From Pedococcus sp. (lineage in GTDB: Bacteria; Actinomycetota; Actinomycetes; Actinomycetales; Dermatophilaceae): DNA of 9,532 nt. This document shows positions 1-9,509 of this stretch, in pieces; the stretch's first letter is position 1; each line of letters begins with the position of its first letter. The notes beneath the pieces were generated by a model, which did not search any database, was not told where the DNA came from, and saw only the letters and a list, made by a program, of their open reading frames with translations. The stretch covers positions 1-9,532 of the forward strand of contig JAICSZ010000050.1 in the NCBI GenBank assembly GCA_025936615.1, written 5' to 3'. The translations under genes were made by a program, and so were the position numbers.

Positions 1-2976
<2,976 letters not shown>

Positions 2977-2997
2977 CCGGGCCGAGGTCGACCGACA

Positions 2998-3007
2998 GAG
3001 AGGAAAG
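2998..3007 (+). promoter_or_regulatory. Ribosome binding site of the SurA_N lipoprotein gene
   Basis: The purine run GAGAGGAAAG lies with its AGGA core 6 nt before the GTG at 3011. It decides the start: an in-frame upstream ATG at 2903 lies inside mfd and would place about 36 non-signal residues before the lipoprotein signal peptide. Confidence 0.7.
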
Positions 3008-3010
3008 CCC

Positions 3011-3520
3011 GTGAAGGCAGTCCGGGCCCTGCGTGGGCCGATCGTGGTGATCGCCGCAGCGGTGGCGCTCGGAGTGTCCGGTTGCGCGACCGCGGACACC
3101 GCCGCCATCGTCAACGGCCACACGATCAGCGAGCGCGAGGCCCAGGAGGCGGCTCGCCAGATCCAGGAGGCGCAGCCCGACTCCGGTTTCGACACCCCCA
3201 GCGCCGTCACCAACCTGATCATGGCGCAGTTCATCAACGAGGTGGCCGACAAGTCCGGCAAGGGCCTGTCCGACTCGGCTGCCCGCGCCGCCGTCGACAC
3301 GATCGACGACCCCTCGCCGGCCACCCTCGAGCTGGTCAAGGCCAGCGTCGCGTGGAACAACCTCAGCAGCGGCGAGCGCAACGAGGCGGTCGCCGACGCC
3401 CAGAAGGCGAAGATCACCATCAACCCGCGCTACGGCACCTTGGACGCCAAGACGATGCAGTTCGGCGTCAGCAAGCCCAACTGGATCAAGGCGCAGCCGA
3501 CCGCCACCCCGGCGGGCTGA
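3011..3520 (+). CDS. Lipoprotein with SurA-type N-terminal domain, no PPIase domain
   Basis: This 169-residue protein has a lipoprotein signal peptide: basic N-terminus (K2, R5, R8), hydrophobic core at 11-22 and lipobox VSGC with the modified Cys at 25. The mature part begins ADTAAIVNGHTISEREAQ, the typical opening of SurA/PrsA-type chaperone N-domains (VNG followed by a helix). It stays alpha-helical and charged to about residue 132 and closes with a KITINPRYGTLD strand segment. SurA-like foldases usually continue into a parvulin isomerase domain, which is absent here, so the protein may bind unfolded clients or play a structural envelope role. No cysteine is present besides the lipobox. 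It starts 34 nt after mfd and ends 4 nt before mazG, so it is probably co-transcribed with both. From general knowledge, a lipoprotein of this kind is often found between mfd and mazG in actinobacteria; its function is not established. Confidence 0.86.
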   Translation: MKAVRALRGPIVVIAAAVALGVSGCATADTAAIVNGHTISEREAQEAARQIQEAQPDSGFDTPSAVTNLIMAQFINEVADKSGKGLSDSAARAAVDTIDDPSPATLELVKASVAWNNLSSGERNEAVADAQKAKITINPRYGTLDAKTMQFGVSKPNWIKAQPTATPAG

Positions 3521-3524
3521 CCCC

Positions 3525-4529
3525 TTGTCGGGCGGTCGCCTGACGCTCCTCCTCGCCAGTCCGCGCGTGGCGCCGGGCCTGCTGTCCCGCGCGGCTTGGC
3601 AGGCGCTGGACGCTGCTGGTTCCGTGATGGGGCGAGACGCGGACGAGCCGCTGGTGGGCGCCATCCACGAGGCCGGGGTGCCGGTCACGCACCTTGGTGT
3701 CGTGCCCTCACCCCAGCTTGCGCGCAGCCTGGTCGAGCGCGCGGCGGATGCCGACATCGTGTGGGTGTCATCGGCTGACGGGGACCCCGGTCTGACCGAC
3801 GCCGTCGCCTCTGAGGTGACCCGGCTGCCCGACCCGCCGGAGGTCGAGGTGCTCGTCGGGTCGTGGGACGTCCCCGGTTCACGCCTGCTCGACCTCGTCG
3901 CCGTCATGGACCGGCTGCGCTCGCCGGGCGGATGTCCGTGGGATGCCGAGCAGACCCACGAGTCGCTGGTGAAGTACCTCCTCGAGGAGGCCCACGAGGC
4001 GGTGGAGGCGATCGAGTCCGGCGACCGCGCGCACATCCGCGAGGAGCTGGGCGACGTGCTGCTCCAGGTGGCGTTCCAGTCGCGGGTGGGTGAGGAGCAC
4101 GCCGAGGACCCGTTCGACATCGACGACGTCGCAGCCGGGATCGTCGAGAAGCTGGTCCGGCGCCACCCGCACGTGTTCGCCGACGCCGACGCCACCACGC
4201 CCGAGGAGGTGGAGCGCAACTGGGAGGTCATCAAGGCCCAGGAGCGCGCCGCCAAGGCGGCCACCGCCGGAGAGGCGACCCACCCAGGCGGCGAGGCCGG
4301 GCACGAGAGCCTGCTGCACGGCATACCGGCGTCGTTGTCCACCCTGCTCGTGGCAGAGAAGGTGCTGGCGCGGCTGGAGCGCACCGGTGGCGACGTCACC
4401 CGGGCGACGGATGGCGACGACGTCGGCGCCCAACTGCTGGCGCTTGTCGCACGTGCTCGTGCCGATGGCGAGTCGGCGGACGCCCTGCTGCGCAAGGCGC
4501 TGCGCCATCTTGCTGCTGCTCAGGACTGA
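3525..4529 (+). CDS. mazG: Nucleoside triphosphate pyrophosphohydrolase MazG with N-terminal extension
   Basis: MazG hydrolyses (d)NTPs, including damaged ones, to NMP and pyrophosphate, cleaning the nucleotide pool in the cytoplasm. The 334-residue protein carries CPWDAEQTH at 137-145, then the metal-binding acidic helices LLEEAHEAVEAI (E154, E155, E158) and EELGDVLLQ (E174, D177), then VRRHPHVF near 211-218, all diagnostic. The second MazG repeat of the E. coli enzyme is reduced to a short helical remnant (about 262-285). Residues 1-125 are an actinobacterial extension that resembles a shrunken tetrapyrrole-methylase-like domain (SPRVAPGLLSRAAWQALDAA, SSADGDPGLTDAV). The TTG start at 3525 is chosen because the extension begins right there. 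It has only a weak GGCGGG upstream and lies 4 nt after the preceding stop, suggesting translational coupling. A later GTG/ATG pair at 3624-3629 would cut into the extension. The stop overlaps that of the convergent gene. Confidence 0.94.
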   Translation: MSGGRLTLLLASPRVAPGLLSRAAWQALDAAGSVMGRDADEPLVGAIHEAGVPVTHLGVVPSPQLARSLVERAADADIVWVSSADGDPGLTDAVASEVTRLPDPPEVEVLVGSWDVPGSRLLDLVAVMDRLRSPGGCPWDAEQTHESLVKYLLEEAHEAVEAIESGDRAHIREELGDVLLQVAFQSRVGEEHAEDPFDIDDVAAGIVEKLVRRHPHVFADADATTPEEVERNWEVIKAQERAAKAATAGEATHPGGEAGHESLLHGIPASLSTLLVAEKVLARLERTGGDVTRATDGDDVGAQLLALVARARADGESADALLRKALRHLAAAQD

Positions 4530-7500
4530 CAAACCGGCTGGAACCGCCGCTTGGGCAGGTAGTTGTGCCACTCCTGCTCGGTAAGGGGACGACCGGCCAG
4601 CCGGCAGGCTGCAGCGACCCAGGACCGTGGGTCGAGCTCCCAGGTGACGACGGAGCCGTCGGTTCCCGCAAAGAGGAGCTGCTTGCCGTCCTTCGAGAAC
4701 GACGGGTCCCCCTCCCACCCCACGGTCGCGGTGCCGAGAAGGGCCCCGCTCCGCCCGTCCCAGTAGCTCAGGCGTCCCTCGTTGACGCTGGCGACGAGGG
4801 AACCGTCCTCGCTCCAGGCCGCGTAGTAGCCGACGAGCCCTGCCTGGGAGGCGCTGGGCCGGGAGATCCACCGCAAGGTCTTGGCATCGAGGAGTCCGGT
4901 GCCGGTGGGACCGGTGCCGACGATCAGGCGCTTTCCGTCGGGCGAGGGGAACAGGTAGACCACCGGGAAGCCGAGGTCCGGCATGGGGCGGACCGTGCCG
5001 GCGACGTAGTCCACGATGGCGTCGTCGATCCACACCGTGTGGCGGTCTCCGCTCGGGACGAAGTTCTCGACGTCCTGCGCATCCGGCTGCCCCTTTGCCT
5101 TCTCGTAGACCTGGATCGGCTTTCGGGTGGGCGCGAGGGTCCGCGCGTCGAGGACGTGCAGCCGGCCCTCGGTGCTGCCGACGAGCAGGTACTTCCCGTC
5201 GAGGCTGAAGAAGGCGACGGCAGCCGCTTCGGTGGACGGAGGTTGTGCGAGCCGTCGCTCAGCGAGCTGGCGGCCGGTGGTGCTGTCCCACGTTCGGACC
5301 CACGGGTCACCGGAGGTGATGTTGAGGGTGGTGCTGTCGGGGTGCCAGGCGATGTCGTTGTAGCCTCCTTGGCCCATGGCTGGGGCCACTGCGGGGCCAA
5401 GCTTGCCGGTGACCACGTCCCGGACGCGGAACCGGGGTCCGACACTCGTGTAGCCGACCTTCGACCGGTCGGGGGAGAACCTGGCCCAGTAGTCGGGCCA
5501 GTCCAGGTGCTCAACGGGCCGGGCTGAGAGGAAGCGGCGGTCGCCCACGAGGTCCCACGCCTGGACCAGGCCCGCCGTGGTCTTCGTGTAGAGGGTCTTT
5601 CCGTCGCCGCTGAACCCGGGGTCGTCGACCTCACCAGCTTGGGAGAGGACCTCCACGGGCTCGGCCCCGCTGACGTCCCACACCATCAGTCGCTCGCCGG
5701 TCGCTGCCAGGTGTGTGCCGTCGGGGGAGAAGGCGAGGCCTTGGGTCACGCCCTGCCCGGACAGACGTGCTCGCGGCTTGAGGGACGCGGTGTCGACCAG
5801 GACGACCTCGACGCCGGCGCCGACAGCCAGGGTGCGGCCGTCCGGGCTCTGGGCCAGCACGTCGTCCAGCCCGATGACACCGAGCTCGTCGGCAGGCAGG
5901 GTCCGACGCGTCTTCCCGCTGGCGACGTCCGTCACGAGCAGCGTTCCTCCGTGGGGCGAGGGGGACTCGTCGAAGGCGGCCGAGTAGAGGGTGCGTCCGT
6001 CCGGGCTGATCGTCGGAGCGCTTCCCACCATCCCGAGCGACAACACCGCCGCAGGCTCGTTTGGAGACCGCAGGTCCCACACGAAGGTGTGTGGTGGCTG
6101 CTCGTCCTGGAGGTGGATCATGGTCGCGGTGAACCACCGACTGTTGGGGGAGTACCCGAGGTACCAGCGCCGGGGGAACCCCAGGTCGAGGAAATAGTAC
6201 TGAGCCGGGATGCCGCCGAGCTGGACCGCAGACCTGGCGCCCGTCCGGTCGAGCAGGACGGCGGGGGGCTGCCCCTTCTCGACCAGGTCGCCCGAGATCG
6301 TCACCGCGTAGCCATTGCCGTCCGGTCTGGCGACCACCGACCCGCCGACGAGCTTCTCCGGAACGGAGACGCGGCGCAGGGTCGCTCCGTCGTAGAGCTC
6401 TAGTCCGACGCCGTCAGCGGCCATCACCGCCACCTGACCGGTCGCGGTGTTCACCGCCTGGTGGTAGATCCGGCCGGTACTTCGAGCGCTGCTCGCGAGC
6501 GCGGGGGCGCGGTCCAGGGTCGCCAGCAGGTTGGTCCGCGTGTCCACGGAGTCGTCCAGTGCGACCCCCGCCGCGGCGAGCAACAGAGACTTGTCGAGGT
6601 CGCCCGACCTCAGGGCCTCTGCGCCGAGACGACGAGCGTCCGCCACGCGCGCCTGTCCAGCGGCCGCGGCCGCCTCCTGGTCGGCCTGGTTCCGGGCGGT
6701 CAACGCGAGGGCGCCGGCGATGATCGACACCGCGAGCAGGGCGGCGACCCCGCCGAGGCCGAGCCGCAGCCGCTGGTTGAGCCGCCGCTCGCGGTGCACC
6801 TGGGCCTCCGTCGCTCGCTGCTCCTTCTCGGCCAGCTCCGCGGAGTCGTGGAGGAAGTCGCGCTCGGCAAGGGTGAAATTCGCGTCGGTACGCTGGTGCC
6901 ACTCGCCTGCCCGGGCCTGGCGCACGCCGCGGTACAGCTCGCTGTCGGGGCGGCCCAGCTGGTCCCAGCTCTCGGCCGCGACAGCCAGGTGGCGCCTGAT
7001 GCGCAGCCCGTCGACGTCCTCGTCGAGCCACGAGCGCAGGCGTGGCCAAGCGACGGCGAGTGACTCGTGTGCGATCTCGACGGTGTCGCCATCGGTGGAC
7101 AGCAGCCGTGCCCGGACGAGCTGCTCGACGAGCTGGGCGTGCGCGTCGTCGCTGGTCACCGTGCGGCGCGGGACGCGGGTGCGGACGGGATCACCGCCCT
7201 CGTCCGGGGAGACGAGCCGGAGCATGAGGTCGCGCAGCATCGCCTGGTGCTCAGGATCCAGCCCGCGAAACACGCCCTCGGCCGACTGGGCCACGGCCTC
7301 ACGCACGCCACCTGTCGCGGCATACCCCTCCGCCGTGAGGGTGCTTCCCTCGCGGTTCCGCCACGTCTGGCGGAGCACGTGGGAGAGCAGGGGAAGGGCG
7401 GCGGGCTCCCCGGAGACCTCGCGCACCAGCAAGTCCACCAGGCCGGGCTCGAGGCGCAGGCCGGCCTGGGCGGCCGGTCCTTCGATCGCCCGTCGGAGCT

Positions 7501-8740
7501 CGGGTTCGCTCATCGGCCCGAGCAGGTACAGACCCTGCTCGACCAACCGCGCGAACTCCGGGTGCCCAGACAGCTCACCGAGCCGGTCGGCGCGCAGCGT
7601 GAGAACGAGCTGGTGGTCCTGTGCATACTCGACCAGCGCGGCAAAGAACTCGGCCGGCTCGGGTGATCCCTCGTCGAGCGCCACCGCCTCCTCGCACTGG
7701 TCGACGACCAGCACCGTGCCCACGCGAGTCGGTGCGCCGGTCAATGCTGCCATTGGGTGGTTGCCCGGCGTGACCACGTGGAGACGAAGCCCGTCGCGCT
7801 CGAGGGCCGCGGCCACGCCTGCGCGCACCAGTGAGGACTTGCCGCAGCCGGACGGCCCGACCACGGCGAGGACGCCCCATTCGTCGAGCCGCTGTAGGCA
7901 GGCCGCGGTCACGTCCTCGCGACCGAAGAACGTCGCCGCGTCCTCGATGCCGTACGCGACCAGCCCGAGGTAGGGACACTCGGGGCTGGGCTGGGGGATG
8001 GCTGCCGCCACCGCGAGCGTGGGGTCCTGGTTGAGGATCGCCTGCTCGAGTGTGGCCAGGTCCGGGCCGGGGTCGAGGCCCAGCTCGTCGCGGAGCACGC
8101 GCCTGGCCTGGTGCAGGTGGTCGAGCGCCTCGGCCTGCCGGCCGTCCTGGTACAGCGCCAGGGCCAGCAGTCCCCATCGGCGCTCGCGAAGGGGTGCCTC
8201 GCGCACCAGCCGGTGGGCCGGGTCGAGGCTCGCGCGCACGTGTCCAGCCAGGAGCTCGGCCTCGACGAGGAGCTCCTCGGCCTCGAGCCGGAGCTCGACG
8301 AGGCGTTCGGTCGCCACCCGTCCGGCGGGCCACTCGAGGAGCTCGGCGAACGGGTTTCCGCGCCACAGGCCGAGAGCCTCGCCGAGCACGTATGCCGCCC
8401 GCTCCGGTTCGCGGGCGGCGACCAGCTCGCGGCCGCGATCCAGCAGTCTGCTGAACCTGAGGTGGTCGACGTGGTCCACGTGGTGCACCAGCCTGTACCC
8501 CTGCGGGGAGGTCTCGATGGCGTCGGCGCCCAGCACTTTGCGCAGGCGCACGATGCAGCCCTGGACGACCTTCGCCCAGGAGGCGGGAAGCTCCTCTCCC
8601 CAGATTGCCTCGGCCAGCGCGTCCGCGCTGATGTGCACTCCCGGGGTGACGGCCAAGGCCTCGAGCACGACGCGGTCCCGCAGCCCGAGCGTCGTCGCCG
8701 CGCCGTCCACCTCAAGAGGTCCGAGGACCGCAATCCCCAT
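4520..8740 (-). CDS. Giant BTAD / STAND ATPase / transmembrane / WD40 beta-propeller regulator (AfsR-like)
   Basis: This predicted transcriptional regulator has 1406 residues from ATG 8740. Order of parts: OmpR-type winged helix at 1-85 (AVLGPLEVDG, then VVQGCIVRLRKVLG); BTAD helical repeats at about 92-240 (ALGLWRGNPFAELLEW, DELGLDPGPDLATLEQAIL); STAND-type ATPase with GREDV at 273-277, Walker A GPSGCGKSS at 295-303, Walker B TVLVVDQCEE at 342-351, Arg-containing TLRADRL at 381-387 and GEPAALPLLSHVL at 444-456; winged-helix-like IAHESLAVAWPRLRSWL at 556-572; one transmembrane helix at about 659-680 preceded by many arginines; then a propeller region from about 755 to 1370. The tail SWVAAACRLAGRPLTEQEW with a final Cys is typical of actinobacterial WD40/STAND proteins. 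The start at 8740 matches the usual AfsR-family N-terminus; an AAGGG lies 14 nt upstream, a longer spacing than usual. A GTG at 8863 would add 41 residues of uncharacteristic sequence across the divergent regulatory region. Ligand and target genes are unknown. Confidence 0.9.
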   Translation of the reverse strand: MGIAVLGPLEVDGAATTLGLRDRVVLEALAVTPGVHISADALAEAIWGEELPASWAKVVQGCIVRLRKVLGADAIETSPQGYRLVHHVDHVDHLRFSRLLDRGRELVAAREPERAAYVLGEALGLWRGNPFAELLEWPAGRVATERLVELRLEAEELLVEAELLAGHVRASLDPAHRLVREAPLRERRWGLLALALYQDGRQAEALDHLHQARRVLRDELGLDPGPDLATLEQAILNQDPTLAVAAAIPQPSPECPYLGLVAYGIEDAATFFGREDVTAACLQRLDEWGVLAVVGPSGCGKSSLVRAGVAAALERDGLRLHVVTPGNHPMAALTGAPTRVGTVLVVDQCEEAVALDEGSPEPAEFFAALVEYAQDHQLVLTLRADRLGELSGHPEFARLVEQGLYLLGPMSEPELRRAIEGPAAQAGLRLEPGLVDLLVREVSGEPAALPLLSHVLRQTWRNREGSTLTAEGYAATGGVREAVAQSAEGVFRGLDPEHQAMLRDLMLRLVSPDEGGDPVRTRVPRRTVTSDDAHAQLVEQLVRARLLSTDGDTVEIAHESLAVAWPRLRSWLDEDVDGLRIRRHLAVAAESWDQLGRPDSELYRGVRQARAGEWHQRTDANFTLAERDFLHDSAELAEKEQRATEAQVHRERRLNQRLRLGLGGVAALLAVSIIAGALALTARNQADQEAAAAAGQARVADARRLGAEALRSGDLDKSLLLAAAGVALDDSVDTRTNLLATLDRAPALASSARSTGRIYHQAVNTATGQVAVMAADGVGLELYDGATLRRVSVPEKLVGGSVVARPDGNGYAVTISGDLVEKGQPPAVLLDRTGARSAVQLGGIPAQYYFLDLGFPRRWYLGYSPNSRWFTATMIHLQDEQPPHTFVWDLRSPNEPAAVLSLGMVGSAPTISPDGRTLYSAAFDESPSPHGGTLLVTDVASGKTRRTLPADELGVIGLDDVLAQSPDGRTLAVGAGVEVVLVDTASLKPRARLSGQGVTQGLAFSPDGTHLAATGERLMVWDVSGAEPVEVLSQAGEVDDPGFSGDGKTLYTKTTAGLVQAWDLVGDRRFLSARPVEHLDWPDYWARFSPDRSKVGYTSVGPRFRVRDVVTGKLGPAVAPAMGQGGYNDIAWHPDSTTLNITSGDPWVRTWDSTTGRQLAERRLAQPPSTEAAAVAFFSLDGKYLLVGSTEGRLHVLDARTLAPTRKPIQVYEKAKGQPDAQDVENFVPSGDRHTVWIDDAIVDYVAGTVRPMPDLGFPVVYLFPSPDGKRLIVGTGPTGTGLLDAKTLRWISRPSASQAGLVGYYAAWSEDGSLVASVNEGRLSYWDGRSGALLGTATVGWEGDPSFSKDGKQLLFAGTDGSVVTWELDPRSWVAAACRLAGRPLTEQEWHNYLPKRRFQPVCQS

Positions 8741-8775
8741 ATGACGACGGTCGACCCTTGCTGCGAGGTCGTCAA

Positions 8776-8817
8776 CCACCACGTAACCGAGGTGATACCG
8801 GCCCAGCACCGTGGTGG
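8776..8817. repeat. 8-bp inverted repeat with 26-bp spacer
   Basis: CCACCACG at 8776-8783 is the exact reverse complement of CGTGGTGG at 8810-8817. The right arm also overlaps the short hairpin GGTGGAACCACC at 8813-8824, so one GGTGG half-site can pair with either neighbour. It sits 36 bp from the giant regulator's start and could be a paired binding site. Chance occurrence in GC-rich DNA is possible. Confidence 0.35.
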
Positions 8818-8843
8818 AACCACCCTGTGCCACAACGGATCCA

Positions 8844-8857
8844 GAGCCAGCTGGCTC
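8844..8857. promoter_or_regulatory. Perfect 14-bp palindrome, candidate operator
   Basis: GAGCCAGCTGGCTC reads identically on both strands and lies 33 nt before the ATG at 8891. The next flanking pair (A on the left, A on the right) breaks the symmetry, so the dyad is exactly 14 bp. It could be an operator for a dimeric regulator near the promoter of the small-protein operon. AfsR/SARP proteins are usually described as binding direct repeats, so this may belong to another regulator. Confidence 0.5.
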
Positions 8858-8876
8858 ACCCACCGAGCAGGGTTGC

Positions 8877-8883
8877 AGAAAGG
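8877..8883 (+). promoter_or_regulatory. Ribosome binding site of the first small secreted protein
   Basis: AGAAAGG lies 7 nt before the ATG at 8891. It fixes the start, and the predicted signal peptide then begins at residue 1. The frame stays open far upstream inside the antisense gene, so this site is what defines the gene. Confidence 0.7.
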
Positions 8884-8890
8884 CACGACA

Positions 8891-9196
8891 ATGTCCGCAA
8901 ACAGCACAATCCGCCGCTCGTCCGCCGCTCTCGGCGCTGCCGGCATCCTCGCCCTGTCCCTGGCCGGCCCGGCCTCGGCCCGACAGGACCCCAGCACCGG
9001 CGAGCTGCCCCGCTGCACGACAGCGTGCTACCAGGGGCCGGACAGCTCCTCCGGACCGCCTTCACTCAACCCCCATGGCAACGGCCTCGAGCTCATCCAG
9101 CTCGGCGGCGGCCTCCTCGCCGGAGTCGCCCTGGCGGGGGCAGGCATGGCCCTCGCCTCCCGCCGCGGCCACGCCCAGGCCGCACACCCCGCGTGA
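8891..9196 (+). CDS. Small secreted, C-terminally membrane-anchored protein (first of a tandem pair)
   Basis: This is a 101-residue protein of no recognised family. Residues 1-30 form a Sec signal peptide: R8 R9, hydrophobic core at about 12-26 and cleavage motif ASA after A30. The mature protein starts RQDPSTGELP and has an ectodomain of only about 35 residues, poor in hydrophobics, rich in Gly/Pro/Ser, with a C-x3-C pair at C42 and C46. A hydrophobic Gly/Ala-rich helix follows at about 66-90 (GGGLLAGVALAGAGMALAS), then the basic tail RRGHAQAAHPA. The expected topology is N-terminus outside, short tail inside. No LPXTG motif is seen. The gene lies 28 nt before a paralog with the same layout and opposite the giant regulator gene, so a shared operon and divergent control are likely. 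The function is unknown; structural, signalling or sensor-ligand roles are all open. Confidence 0.85.
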   Translation: MSANSTIRRSSAALGAAGILALSLAGPASARQDPSTGELPRCTTACYQGPDSSSGPPSLNPHGNGLELIQLGGGLLAGVALAGAGMALASRRGHAQAAHPA

Positions 9197-9509
9197 CCAC
9201 GCACACACACGAAAGGAGAACGTCATGACACGGATCACCGTGGGTCGCGTCGGAGCGACCCTGGGCCTCGCCTTGGTACTCGGTACAGCAGTTGCGATGC
9301 CGGCGAGCGCTGGGCAGGACCCCGTCCCCAGGCCGAGTGTCACCCTGCCCTACCCGCAAGGGACGTACGAGTGCCACTACCTCAACCAGTGCGCGGTCAC
9401 CGACGGACCGGGCATCACTGGCACGGGCGTCGAGTACCTCCAGATCGGGGGTGGCGTCCTCGCCGGACTCGCGCTGGCCGGCGCCGGGATGACGGTTGCG
9501 TCGCGACGC
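9086..9509 (+). repeat. Tandem gene duplication visible as repeated anchor-coding segments
   Basis: The membrane-anchor segments at 9086-9166 and 9429-9509 encode 27-residue stretches identical at 19 positions, with both ending in ASRR. The nucleotide sequences differ at many third positions, and the ectodomain-coding parts between signal peptide and anchor hardly align. This points to an old duplication in which the anchor was kept under selection while the exposed part diverged. Confidence 0.6.
9211..9218 (+). promoter_or_regulatory. Strong ribosome binding site of the second small secreted protein
   Basis: GAAAGGAG is nearly the full anti-Shine-Dalgarno complement and lies 6 nt before the ATG at 9225. 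It is stronger than the site of the first paralog, which suggests the second protein is made in at least equal amounts from the same transcript. Confidence 0.75.

Larger units (their letters stand above)
8741..8890. promoter_or_regulatory. Divergent intergenic region between the giant regulator and the small secreted proteins
   Basis: These 150 bp separate two divergent genes and must hold both promoters. Compared with flanking coding sequence they contain a notable density of dyad symmetry: a 14-bp palindrome at 8844-8857, an 8-bp inverted repeat with arms at 8776-8783 and 8810-8817, and the short hairpin GGTGGAACCACC at 8813-8824. No convincing -35/-10 pair can be named on either strand. 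The regulator's own DNA-binding domain makes autoregulation and control of the divergent pair plausible, but this is inference. Confidence 0.6.

Noticed and set aside
6531..7973. Open frame of 480 codons antisense to the giant regulator
   Set aside because: Composition is almost all Ser, Arg, Ala and Thr, it has no ribosome binding site, and the opposite strand encodes clear BTAD and P-loop motifs.
8747..8775. TTGACG on the minus strand (8775-8770) as a -35 element for the giant regulator
   Set aside because: At 17 nt spacing the -10 position reads GACCGT, with no resemblance to a -10 box, so no promoter is called.
8816..8840. GGAAC followed by CGGAT as an ECF-sigma-type promoter for the small-protein operon
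   Set aside because: The -10 half does not match a defined ECF group and the motif is short enough to occur by chance in GC-rich DNA.
8741..8863. Upstream extension of the giant regulator to a GTG at 8863
   Set aside because: The added 41 residues do not resemble AfsR-family N-termini, which begin directly with the LGPLEV strand. The extension would run across the 14-bp palindrome and the promoter region.
8912..8917. Arg-Arg in the first small protein's signal peptide as a Tat signal
   Set aside because: The remaining twin-arginine consensus (hydrophobic residues and Lys after RR) is absent; an ordinary Sec signal peptide explains it.
9197..9210. CACACACA run between the two small genes as a functional repeat or terminator
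   Set aside because: It is a very short simple repeat with no dyad or T-tract; the two genes more likely share a transcript.
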